64,000 bases of DNA, from the NCBI RefSeq assembly GCF_001704295.1, contig NZ_CP012334.1, positions 4,848,084 through 4,912,083 of the forward strand, in the 5' to 3' direction. The stretch comes from Bordetella sp. H567 (GTDB lineage Bacteria > Pseudomonadota > Gammaproteobacteria > Burkholderiales > Burkholderiaceae_B). The translations under genes and the position numbers were made by a program. Below are positions 17,774-26,635 of this stretch, in pieces. Numbering within the stretch: the stretch's first letter is position 1; each line of letters starts with the position of its first letter. The notes beneath the pieces were generated by a model that searched no databases, was not told the origin of the DNA, and saw nothing but the letters and a program-made list of their open reading frames with translations.

Positions 17774-19351
17774 TTACTGCTTGGAAATCACCGTGTATGG
17801 GTTTTGGCCTGGGTAATGGCGAGGGGCACCGATCAGCGCGTCGTACGCGCGCGTATCTTCCATGGGATCGCGGGGCGTATTCCGCAGGCCCAGGCGAGTC
17901 TGCAGCGAGCGCACGATGCCGGTCAGGCTGTCCCGGATCCCGTGCCGTCGTCGCCAGCCCGGCGCGTCGCCACGTGACGAGGCTTGCGCGCCGCCCGTGG
18001 CAGGACGCGTCTCGTAGCCGGTGCGCGCGGCGTGCGGAGACACCGACTCGTTATCGGTGGAAACGGTAGAAGCGGTGGAAACGGTTGGGGCTGGGTCCGG
18101 CGGGTGGACGGCGCTGTCCGGACCGGCGGGATGACCCATGCGACCGAGGCCCTGCGGATCGTTGGCACCACCGGGCGCGCGTACACGGGCGACCCCATCG
18201 AGCTGCTGCTCGGAGGGCGCTTTGATGCACTGGTAGAACTGGTCGACAATCGTACGGCGGTCCTGCCAGACGCTGGGTATCCACCTGGAATCCGGGCGCA
18301 GTTTGCTTCCTAGCGCATCGCATGCCGCGATCAGGTCGACGAACGCCGAATAGACGGCCTGGTCCGGCGTGGCGATTCCTTGCTGTATGCAGCGCCGCGC
18401 AAGATCTTGCCTGTCGAACATCCACACCACGTCGCCATTCTTGGTGGTGGTCAGGCCGGACCTTCCATTTCCCTCGGCGACGATCAAGGCGGCGCCTCTT
18501 CTTGCGCACATGCCCAGCTCGGTGAACAGCGTCTGGCCCGGCGCGGTGCGGAAGATCTTGCCCAAGATGGCTCGGAGCTCGTCATTGTGGGGCGCCAATC
18601 CCTTGCTGACGTGGATGCGCAGGTTGCCGCACGGGTCCTGCAATCTGGTTTTCCCTTTCCAGATGGGAAGGTGATAGGGCCGTGCGGCGTTGAGGCCTGC
18701 CGGGCGTTCCGGTTTGGGCGCCACCGACTCAGCCGATATCGATGCCGATGCCGATACATCGGCCGGTGCTAGTGCCGCAGTGGCAGCCGGATCGGCGGGC
18801 ACGCCATAGCCATCGGTGCTGCCGGAGGCGGTGTGCGCCGTATCCGCCCCGCCCGCGATCGCGCCGCCGCGCTCCAAGTGCCGGCGCAGTTCGAGCAGGC
18901 AGGACTCCACCTGCATATATTGACTGGCATAGTCGGGGCTGCGCGGATCCAGGGGCAGGCGCAAGGGATCCCAGATCACCCGCCCGTTGTCGATCTGGAT
19001 GGCCGGATGAACATGGCGCGCCTGTGAGCCCTGGCTGGCCGGCAAACCTTCGCCTGCGTCTGCAGCCGGCGGGGAAACCGAATCCAGGATGGGATAGATG
19101 CGATTCTCTTCGCCGATCAGGCGCAGCCTTTCGATCAGGGCACGGCCCGTACCCTCGCTGTAGATAAGCCGCAGCCGTTCCATGTATTGCGCGCGATGCT
19201 GCGCATAGTCGGGACGGATGAAGGCGGTAAACAAGCCATCCAGGTTGTCCTCGATATACCCGGCTGTGCTCAAGGCGCTCGCCGCGGCGGCCGGCACCGC
19301 CGCGATGTCAGGGTGGAAGCCGCCTTGGAGAGGGATAGAGCCGACATGCAT
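17774..19351 (-). CDS. effector-like protein with two degenerate M91 (NleD-like) domains
   Basis: A 525-residue protein, paralogous to its upstream neighbour. It has two similar modules: about 40-160 (GTGRALIERL, then DNGRVIWDP, then VESCLLELRRHL) and about 255-350 (PGQTLFTELG, then NGDVVWMFD, then AFVDLIAACDALG). The order G-x-x-L-x-x-L, a G-x-V-x-W strand, then a helix is that of peptidase M91 type III effectors, where the helix carries HELIH. Both copies have lost it (VESCL; VDLIA). A low-complexity Ala/Pro/Ser linker joins the modules and the tail ends NPYTVISKQ. GGAG precedes the ATG. No signal peptide. A secreted pseudo-enzyme role is inference. Confidence 0.5.
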   Translation of the reverse strand: MHVGSIPLQGGFHPDIAAVPAAAASALSTAGYIEDNLDGLFTAFIRPDYAQHRAQYMERLRLIYSEGTGRALIERLRLIGEENRIYPILDSVSPPAADAGEGLPASQGSQARHVHPAIQIDNGRVIWDPLRLPLDPRSPDYASQYMQVESCLLELRRHLERGGAIAGGADTAHTASGSTDGYGVPADPAATAALAPADVSASASISAESVAPKPERPAGLNAARPYHLPIWKGKTRLQDPCGNLRIHVSKGLAPHNDELRAILGKIFRTAPGQTLFTELGMCARRGAALIVAEGNGRSGLTTTKNGDVVWMFDRQDLARRCIQQGIATPDQAVYSAFVDLIAACDALGSKLRPDSRWIPSVWQDRRTIVDQFYQCIKAPSEQQLDGVARVRAPGGANDPQGLGRMGHPAGPDSAVHPPDPAPTVSTASTVSTDNESVSPHAARTGYETRPATGGAQASSRGDAPGWRRRHGIRDSLTGIVRSLQTRLGLRNTPRDPMEDTRAYDALIGAPRHYPGQNPYTVISKQ

Positions 19352-19398
19352 GATGATCTCCGATGAATCAGCGAATAAAAGAGAGCGCCAGCGATGCG

Positions 19399-20895
19399 CT
19401 AGGCGCCTGAATGGCGTCTTGCAACGTTCACATAAGGGTTGTGCTTGTCTTGCCGTCCGCCCAGATTCCGGGGGGTGGAAGGCGAGCTGTTGAAGGTGTT
19501 GGCCAGCGCGCGCTTGGACTCCTGTAGCCAGCGCGCGAGGACGTTGTCTTGCGTTGGAGACGTTCCCGGGTCGCCCGCGTCCTGGCCGGCATCCGGCAAG
19601 CCCTTGCTTCCGCCCGGCATGTGTCGCAGCCTCAAGGCAGGCATGGGTGTGGTCGGCAGGGCAGGACCGCCTTGCGAGTACACCCTATCCATCGCCGAGG
19701 TCGATGGTCGCGACCCGAGTGTGCTGGGCAACGCCGGGGCCGGCGCGGGCAGCGCAGCTTCCACTTTCCACAAGGGGACCGCGAAGCGCAAATGCCCCCT
19801 GGACAGGACGTCCGTGCCCGGGGCGTTCGCACGCCGCGCCCGGCATCCGATAAGCTGCTGTTCGAACTGGTGCTGCAAGCCGGCGGCGGCGCCGACCTTT
19901 CCCAGCATGCCCAGTTTCGAGGCCAGCATGCCGTGGATCACCAGCAGGCTCAGGAAGGCACCGCTGGCCTGGGCTTCGCCCTCGGTCAACGCCAGGGATT
20001 GCGCCCGCGCGGCCAGGGTAGACTTGTCGAAGCCCCAGATGGGCGTCGCATCGTTCAGCCGCATGACGCCTTCCTTGCCCGAGGTGCTGCGGTGGACCAG
20101 CATGACGGCGCGCGAACGGCCGTATACCCACAGATCGCTCAGCAGGCGTTGGCCGATGGCGGTTTGATTCACGGCCTGCAATACAGTCCGGATCTCGTCC
20201 CAACTGTCCTTGGCCTGGCCCGTGAACCAGGCCGGCATCAGGCCGCCCAGGGTGTCGAAATGGACAGGACCACGCGGCCATTCCGGCATGTAGGCGGCGT
20301 CGAACTCATGCAAGGGGGCGGGGAATGTCGGCACATACCGCGATTGGGCCGCTGCCGGTGCGGTGCGCAAGGCGAGTTCCGCCATGAAGGCCGATTCGAC
20401 GTCCCCGGGCTGTAGCGGAGGCACGCCCGGCCAGCCCTTTTGCGCCGCGAGGTTGCGAGCCTGCGCAAGTTCCCCGATAAGCCATCGATACGCCTCTGGA
20501 GTGGACTCCATGGCAGCCGACTGCCGACGATAGAAGCAATCCCATAGAACCTGCCCGTCCGCCGTGGCGGCCACTCCCTGGGACGGCAGATGGCCGGGCT
20601 CGGCCTCAAGATCATCGCGCGGACCGATCGCGATGCGGACGCCCTGCTCGGACAAGGCCTTGAGCTCGGCCAACACGCGGCTACCGGTGCCGGTGGTCGA
20701 TAGCACCTTGAGCATGTCGAACACCTGGGCCTGGCGATCGGCGTAGGCGTGGGCCAGCAGGAAGCCGCCCAGGACGTCGACATGGGCCACCCCGTAATGA
20801 CGGGGGTTTCGGTTGTCGAGTCGCTGGCGGGTGCTGGGGACGCTGTTGTCGGTATGGATCCCGGCGCCATTACCGGGATGGACATTGACATGCAT
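19399..20895 (-). CDS. effector-like protein with two degenerate M91-like domains (paralogue)
   Basis: A 498-residue protein 47 bp upstream of and paralogous to the 525-residue one; both start MHV. Module 1 spans about 40-155 (TGTGSRVLAELKAL, DGQVLWD, YRWLIGELAQARNL) and module 2 about 215-330 (AIGQRLLSDL, ATPIWGFDKS, FLSLLVIHGMLASKLG). As in the neighbour, the position of the M91 HExxH helix lacks both histidines. The tail ends HNPYVNVARRHSGA, similar to the neighbour's NPYTVISKQ. AGAGG lies 5 bases before the ATG at 20895; a GTG two codons earlier is too close to it. No signal peptide; cellular role unknown. Confidence 0.5.
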   Translation of the reverse strand: MHVNVHPGNGAGIHTDNSVPSTRQRLDNRNPRHYGVAHVDVLGGFLLAHAYADRQAQVFDMLKVLSTTGTGSRVLAELKALSEQGVRIAIGPRDDLEAEPGHLPSQGVAATADGQVLWDCFYRRQSAAMESTPEAYRWLIGELAQARNLAAQKGWPGVPPLQPGDVESAFMAELALRTAPAAAQSRYVPTFPAPLHEFDAAYMPEWPRGPVHFDTLGGLMPAWFTGQAKDSWDEIRTVLQAVNQTAIGQRLLSDLWVYGRSRAVMLVHRSTSGKEGVMRLNDATPIWGFDKSTLAARAQSLALTEGEAQASGAFLSLLVIHGMLASKLGMLGKVGAAAGLQHQFEQQLIGCRARRANAPGTDVLSRGHLRFAVPLWKVEAALPAPAPALPSTLGSRPSTSAMDRVYSQGGPALPTTPMPALRLRHMPGGSKGLPDAGQDAGDPGTSPTQDNVLARWLQESKRALANTFNSSPSTPRNLGGRQDKHNPYVNVARRHSGA

Positions 20896-21134
20896 GGACA
20901 CCTCTGGTCGATGTAATGTGTATCTCGCCTATGCGGCCCGATTGCGTACAGCGATCACGCGGGTCGTTCCCCATCCCGCCATCATTCGGATCAATCCCCT
21001 CGCACGCTGGGACAATCCCGGATATTTTTGGCGCCAATTTCGGATAAACTTTTCCGGCTACCTGCTCCCGCACGGAAGCGCCGGCCTGGCGCGGCCGCTG
21101 GCGGGCTTCCCCCTCCCGCCTTCCCGGATGCGCC

Positions 21135-22292
21135 ATGCCCCCTACCCCAGAACAATTCCCTTTTATTTCCGTGGCCGGACACCCCTACGAACGCGGGGTG
21201 CAGTACGGCCGCGCGGCGGTGGACCGGGTCCGCAAGAGCGCGGCGATGTACGGCCAGACGCTGGTGACCCTGGGCTACGACGCCATGGCGCGCACGCGGC
21301 TGATCGCCGCCTTCGCCAAGGAGATCGAAGCCTACGGCCCGCACTACATCGAGGAAATGCGAGGGATCGCCGAGGGTGCCGGGGTGCCGCTCGAAGATAT
21401 CGTGATGATCAACGCGCGCACCGAAGTCGTCGCCAAGGCGCGCGCCGAGAAGCAGAAAGCCGCCGAACTGGAGCCGGGCGACGGCTGCACGGGCGCGCTG
21501 GTGCTGCCTGAACGTTCGGCCACCGGCAACCTGCTGCATGGGCAGAACTGGGACTGGCGCGCGGAATGCGCGGAGACCTCCATCGTGCTGCGCGTGCGGC
21601 AGGAAGACGGCCCCGACATGCTGACCTTCGTGGAGGCGGGCGGCCTGGCGCGCAGCGGGCTGAACAGCAAAGGCGTTTCGATCACCGCCAATTACCTGGA
21701 ATCGGACCGCGACTTTACGCAGCTGGGCGTGCCGCTGTCGCTGATCCGCCGCAAGGTGCTGGAACAAGAGCACTTCGCCCTGGCGATGAAGGCCGTGGCG
21801 ACGACGCCCAAATCGTGCTCGAACAACATCATGCTGGGAATGGCCGAGGGCTTCGGTATCGATTTCGAATGCACGACGGACGAAGCCTTTCCCATTTATC
21901 CCGGCACGGACGACCTGATCGTGCATGCCAATCACTGGGTCAGCGAAGTGGCGCTATGCAAGCTGCAAGATACCGGCCGCGCCAGCACCCCGGAAAGCCA
22001 GTACCGCGATTGGCGGGTGCGCCGCCTGCTGAACAAGCGCGAAGCGTTGACGCGGGACGACTTGCGGGCGGCCTTTTTCGACGACTTCGGCACGCCGTAT
22101 TCGGTATGCCGGCCGCCGCGTCAGAACAGCCATGACAATCTGTCCGCATCCGTGGCGATGGTGGTGATGGAACCGGCGGTCGGCGAGATGGACGTGGTTC
22201 CCATGCCGGCGCTCAATCGCGTGTATACCCGCTACAGCTTGACGGCGGAACCGGAAGTCTTCACCTACGGCCAGACGGCCGATGCCCGATAA
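21135..22292 (+). CDS. C45 family acyltransferase/autoproteolytic peptidase
   Basis: A 385-residue Ntn-hydrolase of the acyl-CoA:6-aminopenicillanate acyltransferase (peptidase C45) family. It is made as a proenzyme that cuts itself before a cysteine, which then becomes the nucleophile; C118 in DGCTGALVLP fits. The following HGQNWDW and SITANYLESDRD blocks are also family features. Family members act on acyl-amino-acid or amide bonds, but the substrate here is unknown. No signal peptide. It is 17 bp upstream of an oligopeptide-binding protein gene, suggesting that a peptide or amide substrate is imported and processed. Confidence 0.88.
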   Translation: MPPTPEQFPFISVAGHPYERGVQYGRAAVDRVRKSAAMYGQTLVTLGYDAMARTRLIAAFAKEIEAYGPHYIEEMRGIAEGAGVPLEDIVMINARTEVVAKARAEKQKAAELEPGDGCTGALVLPERSATGNLLHGQNWDWRAECAETSIVLRVRQEDGPDMLTFVEAGGLARSGLNSKGVSITANYLESDRDFTQLGVPLSLIRRKVLEQEHFALAMKAVATTPKSCSNNIMLGMAEGFGIDFECTTDEAFPIYPGTDDLIVHANHWVSEVALCKLQDTGRASTPESQYRDWRVRRLLNKREALTRDDLRAAFFDDFGTPYSVCRPPRQNSHDNLSASVAMVVMEPAVGEMDVVPMPALNRVYTRYSLTAEPEVFTYGQTADAR

Positions 22293-22309
22293 CGGCCAGG
22301 AGCCCGCGC

Positions 22310-23896
22310 ATGAAGATCGATATCGTATCGTCCCACCGGAAGCTGGGTTTTGCGCTGGGCTCGATGGCATTGGCCTGCACGGCAGCTGTAGGCATCGCGT
22401 GCGCCGCCGACGCGACGCCGCTGCGCATCGCCATGACCGCCGATATCCGCTCGACGGAGCCCGGGGTGAACCGTGACGCCAACAGCGATATGGTCGTGAT
22501 GCATATCGTGGAAGGCCTGGTCGCCTTCGGCGAACACGCGGAGATCAAGCCGCTGCTGGCCAAGTCGTATGAGGTCGGTGATGGCGGCAAGACGTATACG
22601 TTCACGCTGCGCGATGGCGTAACGTTCCAGAACGGCGCGCCACTGACGGCCCAGGATGTGGTGTGGAGCTGGAATTACTTCATGAACCCGAAGACGGCCT
22701 GGCGCTGCCATGGCGACTTCGACGGCAGCGCGGGTCCCAAGGTGACGTCGGTGGAGACTCCGGATGCCCGCACGGTGGTGTACCGGCTGGACAAGCCCTA
22801 TGGCTTGTTCCTGGCGTCGCTGGCACGGCCGGATTGCGCCGGCGGTGGCGTGGTGCACCGGGATTCCTTGAACCCCGACGGAACATGGAACAAGCCGATC
22901 GGGACCGGCCCCTTCATGCTGCAGGAATGGAAGCGTGGCCAGTACATCAGCCTGGCGAAGAACCCGCGCTACGCAAACCAGGATGGCAAGCTGGACGGCT
23001 TTACGGGATCGAAGCGGCCGCTGGTGGACGAGGTGCGCTTCATGATCGTGCCGGACGATGCGACGGCGAAGGCCGCGTTGCAGCGCGGCGATATCGATAT
23101 CATCCAGGACCTGTCGTACACGGACGTGAAGCCGATGCAGACGGTCAAGGGCGTCAAGGTGACATCGTCGCCGGTGATGAGCCTGACGGCGCTGCTGATG
23201 CAGACGCGTGATCCCGTGCTGTCCAACGTGAAGCTGCGGCAGGCGATCGTGCATGCCATCGACAATGCGCAATTGGTGGCGGCGGTGGGAGACGGGCTGA
23301 TGCAGCCGAGTACGTCGATGGTGCCGCTGATTTCCCCCTATTACGACACGATGCAGCATGAGACCTGGAAGTACGATCCGGCGCTGGCGCAGAAGCTGGT
23401 GCGGGAGTCGGGGTACAAGGGCCAGGAGATCGTGATGCTGGCGACGAAGCGCTATCCGGAGACGTATACGTCCGGGGTGATCATCCAGGCGATGCTGCAG
23501 GCAGTGGGGATCAATACGCGGCTGGAGGTGATGGAATGGGCGACGCAGATGGACCACTACAGCAGCGGCAAGTACCAGATGATGACTTTTCCCTATTCCG
23601 CCAGGCTGGATCCCAGCTTGAACTACGAGATGATGGCAGGCAACAAGGACAAGCAGCCGCGGAAGGTGTGGGACGATCCGAAGGCGCTGGCGTTGATCGA
23701 GTCATCTTCGGCGCTTACCGATACGGCGCAGCGGCAGGCGCAGTTCGATGAACTGCACAAGCTGTTCCTGGCGGATGCGCCGATGATGCCCTTGTTCAAT
23801 GGGCTCGATGTGGGCGCCTTCCGGGATACCGTGCGCGGGTATACGCCTTGGGCGCTGAAGCGGGCGCGCGCCTGGGAGGTTTCGCGGAATCCGTAG
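22310..23896 (+). CDS. ABC transporter substrate-binding protein, family 5 (peptide/solute)
   Basis: A 528-residue periplasmic solute-binding protein (SBP_bac_5, DppA/OppA type). Signal peptide about 1-33, ending in ACAAD; early TADIRSTEPGVNRD; then the family block NGAPLTAQDVVWSWNYFMNP and the C-terminal LFLADAPMMPLFNG. AGGAG precedes the ATG. It follows the C45-type enzyme by 17 bp. No permease or ATPase genes are adjacent, so it must share membrane components encoded elsewhere. Ligand unknown, probably a short peptide or amide. Confidence 0.9.
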   Translation: MKIDIVSSHRKLGFALGSMALACTAAVGIACAADATPLRIAMTADIRSTEPGVNRDANSDMVVMHIVEGLVAFGEHAEIKPLLAKSYEVGDGGKTYTFTLRDGVTFQNGAPLTAQDVVWSWNYFMNPKTAWRCHGDFDGSAGPKVTSVETPDARTVVYRLDKPYGLFLASLARPDCAGGGVVHRDSLNPDGTWNKPIGTGPFMLQEWKRGQYISLAKNPRYANQDGKLDGFTGSKRPLVDEVRFMIVPDDATAKAALQRGDIDIIQDLSYTDVKPMQTVKGVKVTSSPVMSLTALLMQTRDPVLSNVKLRQAIVHAIDNAQLVAAVGDGLMQPSTSMVPLISPYYDTMQHETWKYDPALAQKLVRESGYKGQEIVMLATKRYPETYTSGVIIQAMLQAVGINTRLEVMEWATQMDHYSSGKYQMMTFPYSARLDPSLNYEMMAGNKDKQPRKVWDDPKALALIESSSALTDTAQRQAQFDELHKLFLADAPMMPLFNGLDVGAFRDTVRGYTPWALKRARAWEVSRNP

Positions 23897-23952
23897 GCGG
23901 TGATTCGGCGACCCCGAGCGCGTCAAGCAGGAACTGGTGGCCGGCGGCTCGC

Positions 23953-24324
23953 TTAACGCATGCGGACTTGTCCGAACTTGAACCAGGCGTGCGAGATTTT
24001 TCCGGCGGTGACGCGGTAGATGGCCACGACGTCGATGTCGCCGACGCCGTCGGGGAAGGTGCGCGTTACGACTTCCTGGTCCACCACGAGGTCGTCAACG
24101 ACGATGCGGTTCACCAGCCTGGCATGCAAAGCGTCGTCCTTGAAGCGTTCGGTGTATCGAGCCCTTATCTGTTCTGCGCCCTCGGCCAGTAGCTTGTCGG
24201 GGAATTCGAAGTTCTGGCAGTCGGGGGACCAATGCCGCATGTAGGCATCGATGTCGCGATTGTTGTAGTCGGTGAGTTGCTGTTCGATTAGCTGCTGTGC
24301 CTGGCTTTCGGTTGGGACGTTCAC
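23953..24324 (-). CDS. NTF2-like (SnoaL-type) small protein
   Basis: A 123-residue single-domain protein of the NTF2/SnoaL fold: QQLIEQQLTDYNNRDIDAYM at the N-terminus, then FPDKLLAEGAEQIRARYTERF, VVDQEVVTRTF and a final GKISHAWFKFGQVR strand. Family members include ketosteroid isomerases and polyketide cyclases, but many have no known activity; no catalytic residues can be assigned. It converges with the solute-binding protein gene and borders the palindromic repeat region. Confidence 0.85.
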   Translation of the reverse strand: MNVPTESQAQQLIEQQLTDYNNRDIDAYMRHWSPDCQNFEFPDKLLAEGAEQIRARYTERFKDDALHARLVNRIVVDDLVVDQEVVTRTFPDGVGDIDVVAIYRVTAGKISHAWFKFGQVRMR

Positions 24325-24423
24325 GGCATTCCTCGTGATTTCGGTTCGGGGCTGCGGGCGGATATGGTAGTGGATCTTTCGGTGGTGGGTGGTTGCTGTC
24401 GGTGGTTCATGTGCTGATGCCGT

Positions 24424-24619
24424 CCGTCGGGGGTGATGCCTGTCGGGGCCGGCCCGATCGGGCGGTCCGGCGCGCGGGCGCCGGACACCGCTGCGCTCAC
24501 CTCGTTCGGCGGCCGTTGTCTGGTGGGGTTCTTCTTGATGGCGTCCGCGGCACGCCTGCCTTCGGTGTCCGCTCGCTCGCCCTCAACGGGCCGGCCCCGA
24601 CAGGCATCACCCCCGACGG
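24424..24619 (+). repeat. 196-bp element with 32-bp terminal inverted repeats, copy 1
   Basis: Bases 24424-24455 are repeated exactly in inverse at 24588-24619 (starting CCGTCGGGGGTGATGCCTGT). The interior is GC-rich and non-coding. The size and perfect inverted ends resemble a MITE or REP-like element, but I see no target duplication. Confidence 0.7.
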
Positions 24620-25042
24620 ACTCCGTTGTGCCTTAATCACTGCCGCTGGGACGGGCTGTGTTCTTGCGCTTCGTGGCTGATGTGCCCGGCTGCTGGAAGA
24701 TTTTGGCTTGCCCGTCGTTCATGGCCGCCCAGCGCGGCCATGAAGCGACCTACGCCATCGCGTCATGCCCCGGTCGCTGGCATGCGGTGAGCGCTGCGGG
24801 GCGCCGCATGGCACCACCGCGTAGGTGACGCGTGGCCGCGCTGGGCGGCCTCGCGGCACCGGGCACCGCACCATCTTCCATCGGTCGACCTCATCGGCCA
24901 CGAAGCGCTAGAAACCCGGCCGTGCCAGCGACGCGTGATTAAGGCACATCGGAGTCCGTCGGGGGTGGTGCCTGTCGGGGCCGGCCCGTTGAGGGCGAGC
25001 AAGCGGATACCGAAGGCAGGCGTGCCGCTGACGCCATCAAGA

Positions 25043-25050
25043 AGAAGCCA
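25043..25050 (+). repeat. target-site duplication, left
   Basis: AGAAGCCA directly before the left end of the IS, repeated exactly at 26433-26440. Eight bases is usual for IS256-family insertion. Confidence 0.9.
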
Positions 25051-25079
25051 GGGAGTGTCATAAATTTTGTGTTTGAGGC
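25051..25079 (+). repeat. IS left terminal inverted repeat
   Basis: Pairs with 26404-26432 at 25 of 29 positions; the inner 15 bases, TTTTGTGTTTGAGGC-type, are conserved on both sides. Confidence 0.9.
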
Positions 25080-25108
25080 CTAACATAGCTGCTCCAGAGG
25101 AGCACATT

Positions 25109-26359
25109 ATGGCTACCAAGCAAAAGGCACCTCCGAGGGAATTGCCATCGATTCCTGCAAATCTGATGGATGAGTTCGTCAAAGGTCCGATGACGCCGGA
25201 GTCGGTGCAGGACCTTTCGATGGCGTTCAAGAAGGCCCTGATCGAACGGGCGCTGGGCGCGGAAATGGGCCAGCACCTGGGCTATGGCGCCGGCACGGAC
25301 CCGCCCGAAGGCAGCACTAACCATCGCAACGGCACCAGTGGCAAGACGGTGATAACCGACGATGGGCCGCTACGCGTGGACATTCCCCGGGACCGGCAAG
25401 GCAGTTTTGCGCCGATCCTGATTCCCAAGCACAAGCGTCGATTTACGGGATTTGATGACAAGATCATCGCCATGTACGCCCGGGGGATGACGGTGCGCGA
25501 GATCCAAGGTTTTCTGCTTGAGCAGTACGGCACGGAAGTCTCGCCCGAGTTCATCAGTTCGGTGACCGACGCGGTTATGGAAGAGGTGATCGCCTGGCAG
25601 AACCGCCCTTTGGAGACCATGTATCCGGTGGTGTTCTTCGACGCGTTGCGGGTGAAGATCCGCGAAGATGGCGTGGTACGCAACAAGGCGGTGTACCTGG
25701 CGCTGGCGATCCTGCCGGACGGCACTCGTGACATCCTGGGCCTGTGGATCGAGCAGACCGAGGGATCGAAGTTCTGGATGAAGGTGTTCAACGAACTCAA
25801 GACTCGGGGCACGCTGGATATCCTGATCGCGGTCACCGACGGCTTAAAGGGAATGGAGCAGGCGCTGAACGCGGTATTTCCAAGCACCACACTGCAAACG
25901 TGCATCGTGCATCTGATGCGCAGTAGCGTCGAATATGCGAGCTGGAAGGAGCGCCGGATAGTGGCTGCGGCTCTCAGGCCGATCTACACCGCACCGACCG
26001 TGGAGGCTGCGCAAGCGGCGCTGGCAGTGTTCGAGCAAGGCAGTTGGGGCCAAAGATATCCGACCATCGCCCAGACCTGGCATCGCGCCTGGGACCGCGT
26101 GATCCCGTTCTTTACGTTTCCCCCGGCGATCCGAAAGATCATCTACACCACCAATGCCATCGAGAGCTTGAATGCGCAATTGCGCCGATCGGTAAAGACC
26201 CGTGGACACTTCCCCAGTGACGACGCCGCAACCAAGTTATTGTGGTTAGTCCTGCGCAATATCACGGGCACCTGGGGCTGCGCCACGCACGACTGGAGGT
26301 TGGCCATGAACCAGTTTGCCATCATCTATGCAGAACGCTTCACCGACCCATATCACTGA
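25109..26359 (+). CDS. IS256-family (mutator-type) transposase
   Basis: DDE transposase that cuts and inserts the surrounding IS. From the ATG at 25109 (AGAGGAG just upstream) it has 416 residues, normal for the family. Acidic residues fit the DDE triad: D in VVFFDALRVKI, D in IAVTDGLKGM and E in TTNAIESLNAQLRR. GSTNHRNG and MYARGMTVREIQ are also mutator-family blocks. The frame is open 14 codons further upstream without a start signal. No frameshift or stop is present. Confidence 0.95.
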   Translation: MATKQKAPPRELPSIPANLMDEFVKGPMTPESVQDLSMAFKKALIERALGAEMGQHLGYGAGTDPPEGSTNHRNGTSGKTVITDDGPLRVDIPRDRQGSFAPILIPKHKRRFTGFDDKIIAMYARGMTVREIQGFLLEQYGTEVSPEFISSVTDAVMEEVIAWQNRPLETMYPVVFFDALRVKIREDGVVRNKAVYLALAILPDGTRDILGLWIEQTEGSKFWMKVFNELKTRGTLDILIAVTDGLKGMEQALNAVFPSTTLQTCIVHLMRSSVEYASWKERRIVAAALRPIYTAPTVEAAQAALAVFEQGSWGQRYPTIAQTWHRAWDRVIPFFTFPPAIRKIIYTTNAIESLNAQLRRSVKTRGHFPSDDAATKLLWLVLRNITGTWGCATHDWRLAMNQFAIIYAERFTDPYH

Positions 26360-26403
26360 AGTAGCATGAACCTGGAGAGTCAGAAACACGACGACGTTCA
26401 AAT

Positions 26404-26432
26404 GCCTCAAACACAAAAATCCTGACAGTCCC
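26404..26432 (-). repeat. IS right terminal inverted repeat
   Basis: Inverse partner of 25051-25079; followed immediately by the right copy of the target duplication. Confidence 0.9.
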
Positions 26433-26440
26433 AGAAGCCA
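26433..26440 (+). repeat. target-site duplication, right
   Basis: AGAAGCCA, identical to 25043-25050. Confidence 0.9.
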
Positions 26441-26635
26441 AACAAGGAGCGGCCGCCGAACGAGGTGAGCGCAGCGGTGTCCGGCGCCCGCGCGCCGGAC
26501 CGCTCGATCGGGCCGGCCCCGACAGGCACCACCCCCGATGGACGGGATTAGCAGATTACCCACCGACAGCACCGCGCAACCACCGACAGCACCACCCGAC
26601 CACCGCCGACAACCCACCCACCGGTGACCCAAACC

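Larger units (their letters stand above)
25051..26432 (+). mobile_element. IS256-family insertion sequence, complete (1382 bp)
   Basis: A single transposase gene is bounded by 29-bp terminal inverted repeats (25051-25079 and 26404-26432; 25 of 29 match, beginning GGGAGTGTCA / GGGACTGTCA) and flanked by an exact 8-bp duplication, AGAAGCCA. All parts are intact, so the insertion is probably recent and potentially active. It lies inside copy 2 of the 196-bp repeat. Confidence 0.95.
24956..26541 (-). repeat. 196-bp inverted-repeat element, copy 2, interrupted by IS256-family element
   Basis: Inverted copy of the 24424-24619 element. After removing the 1382-bp IS and one 8-bp target duplication its length is exactly 196 bp, the same as copy 1. 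Ends are CCGTCGGGGGTGGTGCC at the left and its near-complement ending CCCCCGATGG at 26541. Confidence 0.75.
24380..26605. repeat. long imperfect palindrome, split by an IS element
   Basis: Removing the IS (25051-26432) leaves about 840 bp that reads as an imperfect palindrome centred near 24790. The left arm (about 24380-24700) is matched in inverse by 24880-25050 plus 26433-26605, and shorter inverted matches (GGCCGCCCAGCGCGGCCA) continue toward the centre. Apparent open frames through both arms encode the same GC-driven peptide and are not convincing genes. Confidence 0.7.

Noticed and set aside
20966..20970. Possible ECF sigma promoter (GGAAC on the minus strand) upstream of the effector-like genes
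   Set aside because: No matching -10 element at the right spacing; a five-base match is too weak.
22265..23557. Minus-strand open frame (430 codons) antisense to the peptide-binding protein
   Set aside because: Reverse-frame artefact; His/Arg-rich with no family.
24393..24680. Open frame in the left arm of the palindrome, repeated in the right arm
   Set aside because: The peptide similarity is explained by inverted DNA repeats; no ribosome-binding site or known domain.
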